A stretch of 64,000 nucleotides of DNA from positions 2,127,518 through 2,191,517 of the forward strand of contig NZ_LMDH01000001.1 in the NCBI RefSeq assembly GCF_001425755.1. The letters are read 5' to 3'. Shown piece by piece: positions 1 to 8,533 of the stretch (its first letter is position 1; each line of letters begins with the position of its first letter). The position numbers were made by a program, and so were the translations under genes. Below the pieces are notes generated by a model. The model worked only from the letters and a program-made list of their open reading frames with translations, did no database searches and was not told the DNA's origin. The stretch is from Aeromicrobium sp. Root344. GTDB taxonomy: Bacteria > Actinomycetota > Actinomycetes > Propionibacteriales > Nocardioidaceae.

Positions 1-924
1 ACATCTGCGGACGTCTTCACCGGAACGCCGCCTCTGGCGTTCACGTTCGGTCTCGGTGGTCTGGTGATCTTCCCGCTTCGAGTGGGTGCCAGCACCCTGC
101 TGATCGAGAAGGCCACGCCTGCCGAGCTCGCTCGTCTCATCGCCGAGCACCAGGTCTCCATCTGCTTCACGGCCCCGACGGCATATCGCGCGATGCTCGC
201 CTCCGGGGACGCCTCCTCCCTCTCGACGCTGCGCCGAGCGGTCTCGGCGGGGGAGCACCTGGACGTGACGACCTGGCACGCGTTCCACGACGCAACCGGC
301 ATCGCCCTCATTGATGGGATCGGTGCCACCGAGATGCTGCACGTCTTCATCTCCGCTGCGGACGACGACATCCGACCGGGCTCAACGGGGCGGGCCGTAC
401 CGGGATACGTCGCGGCGATCGTCGACGACAGCGGTGTCCAGGTGCCGGACGGGACCCCGGGGCGACTTGCCGTGAAGGGGCCGACCGGATGCCGCTATCT
501 GGCGGACCCGAGGCAGAAGGTGTACGTCGAGGGCGGATGGAACATCACGGGCGACACGTTCACCCGGGACGCCGACGGCTATTACTGGTACCACGCACGC
601 AACGACGACATGATCGTCTCTTCTGGCTACAACATCTCCGGACCGGAGGTCGAGGAGGCGGTCGTGTCGCACCCGGTAGTGCTCGAGTGCGCAGTGGTCG
701 GCCTGCCGGATCAGTCTCGGGGTCAGCTGGTCACGGCCTTTGTCGTCCTCAAGCCCGACGAAGCGGCGAGCGACGACACGGTGACGAGCATCCAGAGTCA
801 CGTCAAGGCCATGATCGCGCCGTACAAGTATCCGCGTCGCGTCGAGTTCGTCGCTGCGCTTCCACGCACGGCCACGGGAAAGCTGCAAAGATTTCGCTTA
901 CGTGCTCCGGAAACGCCGTCATGA
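1..924 (+). CDS. Aryl-CoA ligase (2-aminobenzoate/benzoate-CoA ligase type), 5' truncated
   Basis: The 307 visible residues are the C-terminal part of an ANL-superfamily acid-CoA ligase; the frame is open to the window edge, so the start and the ATP P-loop lie upstream. The family is usually 520-550 residues. The visible N-terminal stretch GTPPLAFTFGLGG and the later DGIGATEM motif resemble benzoate- and 2-aminobenzoate-CoA ligases. The hinge/A8 region (YWYHARNDDMIVSSGYNI) and the C-terminal catalytic Lys in RTATGKLQR are intact. It would form the aryl-CoA thioester from acid, ATP and CoA in the cytosol. The 2-aminobenzoyl-CoA monooxygenase/reductase-type gene at 6148 makes anthranilate the best substrate guess. 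PaaX follows 21 bp downstream on the same strand. Confidence 0.85.
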   Translation, partial: TSADVFTGTPPLAFTFGLGGLVIFPLRVGASTLLIEKATPAELARLIAEHQVSICFTAPTAYRAMLASGDASSLSTLRRAVSAGEHLDVTTWHAFHDATGIALIDGIGATEMLHVFISAADDDIRPGSTGRAVPGYVAAIVDDSGVQVPDGTPGRLAVKGPTGCRYLADPRQKVYVEGGWNITGDTFTRDADGYYWYHARNDDMIVSSGYNISGPEVEEAVVSHPVVLECAVVGLPDQSRGQLVTAFVVLKPDEAASDDTVTSIQSHVKAMIAPYKYPRRVEFVAALPRTATGKLQRFRLRAPETPS

Positions 925-945
925 TGACGCCATAGAGTTGGCGCC

Positions 946-1755
946 ATGCCAGAGATCGCGCCACGCCAGCTGATCATCACGCTGTTCGGGCTGTACGCCC
1001 GCGACGAGCATCACTGGCTGTCAGTGAAGTCTGTCGTCAAGCTGCTCGGCGACCTTGGAGTCGAGTCGGCAGGCGTCCGCTCGTCGATCTCACGCCTGAA
1101 ACGTCGCGGGATCCTACTGGCGATGAAGGACCATGGCGCAGCTGGATATGCGCTTTCTGATGAGATCCTCGAGGTCCTGCGCGAGGGAGATGTCCGGATC
1201 TTCGAGCGCCGCCGGGCGAGCAAGGCGGACGGCTTCGTCCTCGTCGTCTACTCGATTCCCGAGTCCGAACGCGAAAAGCGGCACGAGCTGAGGACGGCGC
1301 TGACCCGGATGGGATTCGGCACGGCAGCTCCTGGCGTCTGGGTGGCGCCGGAGCACCTCCACGACGAAGTCGCCAGGACGCTCGGCCGCCTCGGGATGCA
1401 GTCGTACGTCGAGCTGTTCACGGCGCGCTACGACGCATTTGGCTCGATCGCCGACAAGGTTGCCCAGTGGTGGGACCTCGGGGCCATCGACGCCGCATAC
1501 GCGGATTTCATCGATCGCTACTCGGGTGCACGACAGCGGTGGAAGGAAGCGGGAGACTCGACACGCACTGCCTTCGAGATCTACGTGCCCATGCTGACCG
1601 AGTGGCGCCGTCTCCCATTCCTGGACCCAGGACTCTCCCTCGATCTGCTGCCGAGCTCGTGGCATGGCATCAAGGCGGCAGAGCTCTTCGCCGACCTCGA
1701 CGCACTGCTGCGAACACCGGCCCGCGAGCACGCAGTGGGCACCATCCACGCCTGA
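946..1755 (+). CDS. PaaX-family transcriptional repressor
   Basis: This 269-residue protein has the PaaX layout: an N-terminal winged helix (residues about 5-70, with SVKSVVKLLGDLGVESAGVRSSISRLKRRG), a central ferredoxin-like domain (from about 95, with FVLVVYSIPESEREKRHELR and the family-typical GFGTAAPGVWVAP) and a helical C-terminus. Family members repress aromatic-CoA catabolic operons and are released by an aryl-CoA ester. It follows the CoA ligase closely and is convergent with ridA, so it probably controls this 2-aminobenzoate-type cluster. The divergent promoter at 6078-6119 is a plausible target. Assignment to the family is firm; the effector (perhaps 2-aminobenzoyl-CoA) is inferred. 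Confidence 0.9.
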   Translation: MPEIAPRQLIITLFGLYARDEHHWLSVKSVVKLLGDLGVESAGVRSSISRLKRRGILLAMKDHGAAGYALSDEILEVLREGDVRIFERRRASKADGFVLVVYSIPESEREKRHELRTALTRMGFGTAAPGVWVAPEHLHDEVARTLGRLGMQSYVELFTARYDAFGSIADKVAQWWDLGAIDAAYADFIDRYSGARQRWKEAGDSTRTAFEIYVPMLTEWRRLPFLDPGLSLDLLPSSWHGIKAAELFADLDALLRTPAREHAVGTIHA

Positions 1756-1763
1756 GGGACACG

Positions 1764-2162
1764 TCAATCGAGCGACGCGATCCCCTGGATCTCGACTAGC
1801 GCCTCGACATCCCAGAGGCGTGGCACACCGATGCCGGCCATCGCCGGGTACTCGGTGCCAGCTAGGCGGCGCCACACCTGCCCGATCTCCCGTGCGTGCG
1901 CAAGGTAGTCCTCCATGTCGACGATGTAGATCGTGACAGTGACCAGGTCATCGGGTGTCCCGCCGGACGCATTCAAGGCACGCAGGAGGTTGGCGAAGGC
2001 CTGCTCGAACTGCTCGACGATGCCGCCTTGGATGATGGCACCTGAGGCGTCCAGAGCGGTCTGTCCCGCAAGGAACACGGTGCGTGCGCGGTTGGACACG
2101 ACTGCGTGGCTGAACCCGCGGGGCGCCCCCATGTCGGGTGGATTGATGCGTTCGAAGGTCAT
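1764..2162 (-). CDS. RidA-family (YjgF/YER057c) enamine/imine deaminase-like protein
   Basis: A 132-residue protein with RidA features: an early SHAVVS segment, VFLAGQTALDASGAI, the helix QFEQAFANLLRALNASGG, and the C-terminal YPAMAGIGVPRLWDVEALVEIQGIA. The usual catalytic Arg of the IGV-R-L motif is present. RidA proteins hydrolyse enamines and imines to ketones. This suits a 2-aminobenzoyl-CoA route, where ring reduction leaves an enamine (2-amino-5-oxocyclohexene carbonyl-CoA type) that must lose ammonia. It is last in the minus-strand operon and its ATG overlaps the SDR stop (ATGA). The pathway role is inference from context. Confidence 0.88.
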   Translation of the reverse strand: MTFERINPPDMGAPRGFSHAVVSNRARTVFLAGQTALDASGAIIQGGIVEQFEQAFANLLRALNASGGTPDDLVTVTIYIVDMEDYLAHAREIGQVWRRLAGTEYPAMAGIGVPRLWDVEALVEIQGIASLD

Positions 2163-2914
2163 GACTGGACGGCCCCTCCATCGACATTGATGCCTTGTCC
2201 GTTGATGGCCCCATTGTCGATCAGCGACAGCACAGCTGCTGCGACCTCATCGGGGTCGATCAGACGGCCGATCGGCTGTCTGCGTGCAAGAAGCTGGGTC
2301 GCCTTCTCAGGTGTGACGTCGAGCCGCGCGCTCATCTCGGCGATCGTGGCGTGAGTCATCGGGGTGTCGACGTAACCCGGGCACACCGAGTTGACGGTCA
2401 CGCCGGTGCGGGCGACTTCGTCCGCAGCCGCGCGAACGAGGCCCTGCACGCCGTGCTTGCTGGCCGTGTAGGCGCTGACCTGCCGCTCGCCGCGCTTGGC
2501 CACGACCGATGCGATCACCACGATGCGGCCCCAGCCATGCTCGGTCATCGCTGGCAGCGCGCGCCGCATGCACCGAAACGGTGCCGTGAGGTTGACGTCG
2601 AGCATCGCCTGCCACTGCTCGTCAGTGGTCTCGGTCACGGGGGCGGCCATCGAGCTGCCGGCATTCGCCACGAGCACCCCGACAGGGCCCCACGTGTCCT
2701 CGACCGTGGAGAAGAGGTCATCCACCTGCTGTGAATCGGTGACATCGGCGACGAGGCACAGTGCCGGGCCATCCAAGAGATCAGAGGTCGCCTGCAGCTT
2801 GCCGAGGTCCCGACCGACCAGGACAACGCGGTGCCCTGCATCGGATAGCCGGATGGCTATGGCGCGACCGACGCCTTGACCCGCGCCGGTGACGACACTG
2901 ACGAGGTCGCTCAT
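2159..2914 (-). CDS. Short-chain dehydrogenase/reductase (3-hydroxyacyl-CoA dehydrogenase-like)
   Basis: A classical SDR of 251 residues: cofactor motif VTGAGQGVGRA at the N-terminus, VANAGSS after strand 4, a catalytic Ser in VIASVVAKRG, and catalytic Tyr and Lys in YTASKHG. PGYVDTPM and the terminal GQGINVDGG are also typical. Open frame exists much further upstream, but the ATG at 2914 gives the normal length and overlaps the stop of the dehydrogenase gene by ATGA. It probably oxidises a hydroxyacyl-CoA or alicyclic alcohol intermediate with NAD(P). The exact substrate cannot be read from the sequence. Confidence 0.9.
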   Translation of the reverse strand: MSDLVSVVTGAGQGVGRAIAIRLSDAGHRVVLVGRDLGKLQATSDLLDGPALCLVADVTDSQQVDDLFSTVEDTWGPVGVLVANAGSSMAAPVTETTDEQWQAMLDVNLTAPFRCMRRALPAMTEHGWGRIVVIASVVAKRGERQVSAYTASKHGVQGLVRAAADEVARTGVTVNSVCPGYVDTPMTHATIAEMSARLDVTPEKATQLLARRQPIGRLIDPDEVAAAVLSLIDNGAINGQGINVDGGAVQS

Positions 2915-4068
2915 CGGAAGCTCGGGATTCCGGTCAGCTCGGCACCGATACTGAGGGAGTGCATCTCCTCGGTCCCTTCGTACGTCGAGACGGTCTCGAG
3001 ATTGCTCATGTGGCGCATGACTGAATGATCCAGGGTGATGCCGGCAGCGCCCAGCATGCCCCGCGCGGTCCTTGCGACCTCGAGGGCAGAGCGGACGTTG
3101 GCAAGCTTGCCGTAGCTCACCTGTACCGGCGTGATCGTGCCGGCGTCCTTGAGGCGTCCGAGCTGGACCGCGACGAGGGAGGCATTGTTGACGGCGATCG
3201 TCATGTCCGCCAGCTTGCGTTGCGTGAGCTGGAATGCAGCGAGAGGCTTGCCGAACTGCTGACGTTCGAGGGTGTAGGAGAGCGCCTCCTCCAGGCAGCT
3301 GCGGGCGGCGCCGACCACGCCCCACAGGATTCCGTACCGCGCCTCGTTGAGGCATGACAACGGTCCTTTGAGACCGCGTGCGTCCGGGAACGCCGCCTCG
3401 GCGGGAACACGGACGTTGTCGAGCACGAGCTCTGCGGTGATCGACGCACGCAGCGAGAGCTTGCGGGGGATCTCGTTGGCGGTGAATCCGGCAGTGTCGG
3501 TTGGCACTGCGAAGCCACGGATCCCTTCATCGGTCTGTGCCCAGATGACCGCGACGTCGGCGAGCGTGCCGTTCGTGATCCACATCTTGGAGCCGTTCAG
3601 CACCCAGTCGGTGCCGTCGCGCTTCGCGGTCGAGCGCATGGAGCCGGGGTCGCTTCCTGCGTCAGACTCGGTCAGGCCGAAGCAGCCGATAGCGTCGCCC
3701 GCAGCCATCCGCGGCAGCCACAGCTCGCGCTGCTCCTCGGCGCCCCAACGGTGGATCGCGAACATGGCGAGGGAACCTTGAACCGACACGAGGCTGCGGA
3801 GACCCGAATCGATCGCCTCCAGCTCCCGGCACGCCACGCCGTAGGCGGTCGCGGTGGTGCCGGAGCAGCCGTAGCCCTCGAGGTGCATGCCGAGGACGCC
3901 GAGCTTGCCGAGGCCGCGAGCGATCTCGATCGGGACGGTGCCCTGCTCGTACCAGGCGGACACGTGCGGAGCCAGCTCAGATCGAACGTAGTCTCGGACC
4001 GTGTCACGGATGGCTCGTTCTTCGTCGCTGAGCTGGGCATCGATGTCGAGCAAGTCGTGCGCGTTCAC
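2911..4068 (-). CDS. Acyl-CoA dehydrogenase, glutaryl-CoA dehydrogenase-like
   Basis: A 385-residue flavoprotein. The N-terminal helices LSDEERAIRDTVRDYVRSELAP, the FAD-binding stretch CFGLTESDAGSDPGSM, WITNGTLADVAVIWAQT and the C-terminal catalytic Glu in TYEGTEEMH followed by LTGIPSFR all resemble glutaryl-CoA dehydrogenase, which also decarboxylates. I chose GTG at 4068, which overlaps the hydratase stop (TAGTG) and has a GGAAGGGA ribosome site at about 6 bp. An in-frame ATG at 4083 would add five residues. A glutaryl/pimelyl-type dehydrogenase fits the lower part of a pathway that opens a reduced six-carbon ring. Confidence 0.9.
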   Translation of the reverse strand: MNAHDLLDIDAQLSDEERAIRDTVRDYVRSELAPHVSAWYEQGTVPIEIARGLGKLGVLGMHLEGYGCSGTTATAYGVACRELEAIDSGLRSLVSVQGSLAMFAIHRWGAEEQRELWLPRMAAGDAIGCFGLTESDAGSDPGSMRSTAKRDGTDWVLNGSKMWITNGTLADVAVIWAQTDEGIRGFAVPTDTAGFTANEIPRKLSLRASITAELVLDNVRVPAEAAFPDARGLKGPLSCLNEARYGILWGVVGAARSCLEEALSYTLERQQFGKPLAAFQLTQRKLADMTIAVNNASLVAVQLGRLKDAGTITPVQVSYGKLANVRSALEVARTARGMLGAAGITLDHSVMRHMSNLETVSTYEGTEEMHSLSIGAELTGIPSFR

Positions 4069-4895
4069 TAGCGTCCCTTCCATGCGGGCAGTCGCCCGGC
4101 GTTGAAGGCCGAGTGGAACTCGGCATGGTCCTCGGTGGTCATCAGGAGAGCTTGAGTCATGGCGTCCAGCTCGACGGCAGCCGAAAGGGGCATGTCGAGC
4201 TCGCGCGTCAAGAGGGACTTGGTCTGGGCGTAGGCGAGGGTCGGTCCGCTCACGAGGCGCTCTGCCAGGGCGAGGACAGCGCTGTCGAGGTCTTCGTCGG
4301 CCACGAGCTCGGACACCAGGCCGTATCGGTCCGCCGTCGCGGCGTCGACGGTGTCGCCGAGCATGAGCAACTTGGTCGCGTGGCCGAGACCGACGACACG
4401 TGGGAGCAGGTAGGCCGCGCCCATGTCGCCTCCCGACAACCCGACCTTGGTAAACAGAAAGGCGAAGCGTCCGGACGCCCCGACGACGCGGAAGTCGGAT
4501 GCGAGCGCGATGACCGAGCCTGCGCCCGCGGCGATGCCCTGGATCTTGGTGATGATCGGGATGGGGCACTCGCGCATCGCACGGATGACGTCCCCCGTCA
4601 TCTTGGTGAACGTCATCAGCTCGTCGGCCTTCATCATCAGGAGCTCGCCGATGATCTCGTTGACATCACCTCCGCCGCAGAACGCACGACCTTCGCCCTG
4701 GATCACCAGAGCCTTGATGTCCGGGTGATGGGGAAGCTCGAACAGCAGATCGCGAAGATCGGCGTACGACTCGAACGTGAGCGGGTTGAGCTTCTCGGGC
4801 CGGGTCAGAGTCACCGTGGCGACGGACCCGTCGACGGTGAAGTTGAAGTGGTCCCATGTGGTGGTCAGAGGGGCTGAGGCGCGAAACCGGCTCAT
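4068..4895 (-). CDS. Enoyl-CoA hydratase/isomerase family protein
   Basis: A crotonase-fold protein of 275 residues. The first oxyanion-hole segment is GRAFCGGGDVNEI, the second is QGIAAGAGSVIALASDF, and the active-site loop VGLSGGDMGAAYLLPRVVG follows. At the second catalytic position it carries Asp (GGDMG) where classical hydratases have Glu, so hydratase, isomerase and ring-hydrolase chemistry are all possible. It lies between two acyl-CoA dehydrogenases and overlaps both neighbours by stop/start codons, so the three are co-translated. In the 2-aminobenzoyl-CoA route it could hydrate or open the reduced ring; that role is inferred. Confidence 0.88.
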   Translation of the reverse strand: MSRFRASAPLTTTWDHFNFTVDGSVATVTLTRPEKLNPLTFESYADLRDLLFELPHHPDIKALVIQGEGRAFCGGGDVNEIIGELLMMKADELMTFTKMTGDVIRAMRECPIPIITKIQGIAAGAGSVIALASDFRVVGASGRFAFLFTKVGLSGGDMGAAYLLPRVVGLGHATKLLMLGDTVDAATADRYGLVSELVADEDLDSAVLALAERLVSGPTLAYAQTKSLLTRELDMPLSAAVELDAMTQALLMTTEDHAEFHSAFNAGRLPAWKGR

Positions 4896-6049
4896 CGAGT
4901 GCTCCTTTGCTTGAGGACTTCCCGGGCGATGATGGAGAGCTGCACTTCCGAGGCGCCCTCATAGATCCGGGGCGCGCGCACGTCACGATAGAGGTGCTCG
5001 AGCAGGTGTCCGCGCTGAAGCGCTCGCGCGCCGTGCAGCTGGACGCACTGATCGACGATCTGTTGAGCGGCCTCGGTCGCAAACAGCTTGGCCATGGCCG
5101 CGGTACGGCTGATCGTGCTCCGGTCTGCGCCGGCGTCGTATGCGCTCGCGGCGGCGTAGACGAGTAGCCGTGACGCCTCGAGCTGCATCGACATCGAGGC
5201 TACCGAGTGTGCAACAGATTGTTGGGCGACGAGCGAGTCGCCGTAGGCCTGACGGTCAACCACGTGGTCGATCGTCGCGTCGAGTGCCGCGCGCGCCATC
5301 CCGGTCGCGAAGGCGCCGACGCTGGGCCTGAAGAGGTCGAGTGTCCGCATGGCCACCCGGAACCCTGCATCGACATCGCCGAGGACGTCCACGGGACTGA
5401 CACGTACGCCATCGAAGACGAGGCGCCCGATCGGATGGGGTGACAGCAGATCGAGGTGCTCGCCGGTGAGGCCGGCCGAGGCGCCGTCGACGGCGAACGC
5501 CGTGACGCCCCGCGCACCTGCGTCGGCTGTCGTGCGAGCGAACACGGTGTAGACGTCGGCCTCTGGTGCGTTTGAGATCCACACCTTCTCGCCAGAGAGT
5601 CTCCAGTCCTCTCCGTCCTGCTCGGCGACGAGCGAAAGGGCGGCGGCGTCCGACCCCGCACCGGGTTCAGTGAGAGCGAACGCGGCGACCGTTGTCCCAG
5701 CCACGACGCCGGGGATCCACCGCTCGATCGTCTCGGCGTTGCCGGACTGAAGGATCGGATAGCTGCCGAGGCCCTGGAGTGCCAACGCGGTCTCGGCCTC
5801 GGTGCTGACGGATGCGATGGTCTCGCGCAACAGGCACAGCTGCATGGCTGCGGCATCGGTTGGCGGCTGCTTGGGGTCTCCACCGAACAGGTCACGCAAC
5901 AAACCAAGCTCTCCGAGCCGGGTCAGCAATGGCCGGTTGATCCGACCTTCCTCTTCGATTCCCGCCATGGGGAGGAGGTGTTCTGTCGCCAACGCGCGCA
6001 CGCGCTCGACATAGTCGAGCTGGTCTGCGCTCAGAGCGAACCCGCTCAT
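4892..6049 (-). CDS. Acyl-CoA dehydrogenase
   Basis: A 385-residue acyl-CoA dehydrogenase with ALTEPGAGSDAAA (FAD/substrate loop), KVWISNAPEADVY, and the catalytic Glu within RIYEGASEVQLSIIAREVL. It is the first gene of the minus-strand operon; AGGAGGA lies about 6 bp before ATG 6049. It ends by ATGA overlap with the hydratase gene. It is clearly different from the glutaryl-CoA-type dehydrogenase two genes downstream, so it probably acts at an earlier oxidation step. Transcription should come from the divergent promoter at 6078-6105. Confidence 0.9.
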   Translation of the reverse strand: MSGFALSADQLDYVERVRALATEHLLPMAGIEEEGRINRPLLTRLGELGLLRDLFGGDPKQPPTDAAAMQLCLLRETIASVSTEAETALALQGLGSYPILQSGNAETIERWIPGVVAGTTVAAFALTEPGAGSDAAALSLVAEQDGEDWRLSGEKVWISNAPEADVYTVFARTTADAGARGVTAFAVDGASAGLTGEHLDLLSPHPIGRLVFDGVRVSPVDVLGDVDAGFRVAMRTLDLFRPSVGAFATGMARAALDATIDHVVDRQAYGDSLVAQQSVAHSVASMSMQLEASRLLVYAAASAYDAGADRSTISRTAAMAKLFATEAAQQIVDQCVQLHGARALQRGHLLEHLYRDVRAPRIYEGASEVQLSIIAREVLKQRSTR

Positions 6050-6077
6050 TGATTCCTCCTAGATTCAGTGACATCAC

Positions 6078-6119
6078 AATATATCGAGTTGACAACGGAC
6101 GTCAAGAAGGCAATATACT
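6078..6119. promoter_or_regulatory. Overlapping divergent promoters with a TTGAC-N7-GTCAA inverted repeat
   Basis: Plus strand: TTGACA (6089-6094) and TATACT (6114-6119) with a 19 bp spacer, reading toward the flavoprotein at 6148. Minus strand: TTGACG (complement of 6100-6105) and TATATT (complement of 6078-6083) with a 16 bp spacer, reading toward the dehydrogenase at 6049. The two -35 boxes form the arms of an inverted repeat, TTGAC at 6089-6093 and GTCAA at 6101-6105. One bound repressor, most simply PaaX, could close both promoters. Confidence 0.6.
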
Positions 6120-6147
6120 GGGAGGACTCAACAACCTGGGAGGACCC

Positions 6148-8520
6148 GTGCGCATCGCAGTCATCGGTGGAGGACCGGGTGGTCTCTACTTCTCGGCGCT
6201 CGCCAAGCAGCTCGGCCCGGAGCACGAGATCACCGTGTGGGAGCGCAACGCTGCCGACGACACCTTCGGGTTCGGCGTCGTCTTCTCTGACGAGACGCTG
6301 GGCGGCATCGAGCACGCCGATCCAGTCATCCACGCCCAGATGGAACGAGAGTTCGCTCGCTGGGACGACATCGACGTCCACTACGGCGGTCAGGTGATCA
6401 CCAGCGGCGGACACGGTTTCGCCGCGATGGGCCGCAAGCGACTGCTCGAGATCCTGCAGGAGCGCTGCCTGGAGCTCGGCGTCGACGTGCTCTTCCAGAC
6501 CCAAGCTCCGCCCACCGAGGTCCTCAGGCGGGAGTACGACCTCGTTCTTGCTGCCGATGGTTTGAACTCCGCGATCCGAACCGAGCTGGCCGACGAGTTC
6601 CAGCCGACCCTCGATGTTCGACAGAGCCGTTACATGTGGCTCGGGACCGACAAGGTCTTCGAGGCATTCACGTTCGACATCCGCGAGACGCCGCACGGAG
6701 TCATGCAGATCCACGGTTACCCCTTCGACGCCAACGGCAGCACCTTCATCGTCGAGATGCACGAGGACGTGTGGCACCGGGCTGGGCTCGACGCGCATGA
6801 CGTGACCGATTTGAAGGCGGGGGAGTCCGATGAGAAGTCTGTCGACTTCGTCCGGGAGCAGTTCTCCGACGTGCTCGGCGGTCACGAGGTGCTAGCCAAC
6901 AACTCGCGCTGGACCAGCTTCACGACGGTCAGCAATGTGAGCTGGTTCCACGAGAACGTCGTGCTGCTGGGCGATGCCGCGCACACGGCTCACTTCTCGA
7001 TCGGCTCTGGAACCAAGCTGGCCATGGAGGACGCGCTGTCGCTGGCCGCCTGTCTGCACGAGGAAGTGGACGTGCCCACCGCGCTTGCGGCGTACGAGGA
7101 GGAGCGCAAGGCTGTCGTGCTCTCGACGCAACGTGCTGCGCAGGCGAGCCTCGAGTGGTTCGAGAACATCGACCAGTACGTCCATCAGGACCCTGAACAG
7201 TTCGCGTTCAACATCCTCACCAGGAGCCGGCGGATCACGTACGACAATCTTCGGCTGCGCGATCCCGAGTACGTGGCTGGAGTCGACCGCTGGTTCGCGC
7301 AGCACGAGAAGCTCGCGGGGCGGGGCGACGGCCACGCGCGCCCGCCGATGTTCCACCCATACCGACTTGGCGAGCTCGAACTGGCGAATCGCGTCGTCGT
7401 CTCACCCATGGACATGTATGTGGCCGTTGACGGCCTGCCTGGTGACTTCCACCTCGCGCATCTGGGTGGCAAGGCGCTCGGTGGAGCCGGCCTGGTCATG
7501 ACCGAGATGGTCTGCGTCTCACCGGAGGCGCGGATCACCCCGGGTTGCGCTGGCCTGTGGACCGACGAGCAAGGTGCGGCGTGGGGGCGCATCACCGACT
7601 TCGTGCACGCGTCCTCACAGGCCAAGATCGGCGTCCAGATCGGGCACTCGGGTCCCAAGGGTTCGACCAAGCTGATGTGGGAAGGGATCGACCAGCCGCT
7701 CGATGACGGGAACTGGCCCGTTGTCTCGGCATCCGAGGTGGCCTATCGGGACGGCGTCAACCAGGTTCCGCGGGCACTCGACCGAAGCGACATGGACGCC
7801 ATCGTTGCCGAGTTCGTCGCCTCGACCGTCCGAGCGGACCGTGCGGGATTCGATCTGGCTGAGCTGCACTGCGCTCACGGCTACCTGCTGTCGTCCTTCC
7901 TTTCGCCGGTCACCAATCAACGCACGGACGAGTACGGCGGCGATGTGGAGTCCCGGCTGCGCTTCCCGTTGGAGGTCTTCTCGGCGATGCGGGACGCGTG
8001 GCCGGCCCACAAGCCGATGACGGTGCGCATCTCCGCGACGGACTGGGTCGAGGGAGGAACAACGCGCGAAGACGCACTGCACATGGCGCGTATGTTCGAG
8101 AAGGCCGGCGCCGCAGCCATTGACGTCTCTACCGGTCAGGTCACGTCCGAAGAGCGTCCTGCGTTCGGACGTTCGTACCAGACACCCTTTGCCGATGCCG
8201 TTCGTAACGTGGTGAACGTCCCGACAATTGCGGTGGGCGTGATCTCGTCGGCCGACGACGTCAACACCATCGTGCTGTCAGGCCGCGCCGACCTGTGCGC
8301 GCTCGGACGGGTGCACCTCTATGACCCGAGCTGGACGTTGCACGCGGCCCTCGACCAGGACTACGACGGGCCGGGCGCCGAGTGGCCTGTCCCATGGCGG
8401 GCAGGACGTCGCAAGCCCCAGACCGGACGCCTCGATGGCCCGAAGCCTCGCCTTGAGCTCATCAGGTCGGGTGTCGAGGTTGACGGCCACCGTCGGTGGC
8501 GGCCCGCCCAAGCCGTGTGA
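6148..8520 (+). CDS. Bifunctional 2-aminobenzoyl-CoA monooxygenase/reductase-type flavoprotein
   Basis: A 790-residue two-domain protein. Residues 1 to about 390 are a class A flavin monooxygenase: GGGPGGLYFSALAKQLG at the N-terminus and the FAD motif GDAAHTAHFSIGSGTKLAMEDA at about 272. From about residue 397 (PPMFHPYRLGELELANRVVV) it is an old-yellow-enzyme FMN domain, with HCAHGYLLSSFLSP and GRADLCALGR. This order and length match 2-aminobenzoyl-CoA monooxygenase/reductase, which hydroxylates C5 and then reduces the ring, and the related salicylyl-CoA 5-hydroxylase family. I chose GTG 6148, preceded by GGGAGGA; frame is open further upstream. Neighbouring beta-oxidation genes and RidA favour 2-aminobenzoyl-CoA as substrate. 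Confidence 0.9.
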   Translation: MRIAVIGGGPGGLYFSALAKQLGPEHEITVWERNAADDTFGFGVVFSDETLGGIEHADPVIHAQMEREFARWDDIDVHYGGQVITSGGHGFAAMGRKRLLEILQERCLELGVDVLFQTQAPPTEVLRREYDLVLAADGLNSAIRTELADEFQPTLDVRQSRYMWLGTDKVFEAFTFDIRETPHGVMQIHGYPFDANGSTFIVEMHEDVWHRAGLDAHDVTDLKAGESDEKSVDFVREQFSDVLGGHEVLANNSRWTSFTTVSNVSWFHENVVLLGDAAHTAHFSIGSGTKLAMEDALSLAACLHEEVDVPTALAAYEEERKAVVLSTQRAAQASLEWFENIDQYVHQDPEQFAFNILTRSRRITYDNLRLRDPEYVAGVDRWFAQHEKLAGRGDGHARPPMFHPYRLGELELANRVVVSPMDMYVAVDGLPGDFHLAHLGGKALGGAGLVMTEMVCVSPEARITPGCAGLWTDEQGAAWGRITDFVHASSQAKIGVQIGHSGPKGSTKLMWEGIDQPLDDGNWPVVSASEVAYRDGVNQVPRALDRSDMDAIVAEFVASTVRADRAGFDLAELHCAHGYLLSSFLSPVTNQRTDEYGGDVESRLRFPLEVFSAMRDAWPAHKPMTVRISATDWVEGGTTREDALHMARMFEKAGAAAIDVSTGQVTSEERPAFGRSYQTPFADAVRNVVNVPTIAVGVISSADDVNTIVLSGRADLCALGRVHLYDPSWTLHAALDQDYDGPGAEWPVPWRAGRRKPQTGRLDGPKPRLELIRSGVEVDGHRRWRPAQAV

Positions 8521-8533
8521 AAGCGGAGACGTT

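Noticed and set aside
4084..4569. Long N-terminal extension of the glutaryl-CoA-like dehydrogenase
   Set aside because: It is Arg/Pro-rich shadow coding opposite the hydratase frame; the family begins at about 4068.
8321..8533. N-terminal extension of the DAO flavoprotein into the monooxygenase gene
   Set aside because: This stretch is the other-frame shadow of the monooxygenase C-terminus; GTG 8534 has its own ribosome site and begins the recognisable domain.
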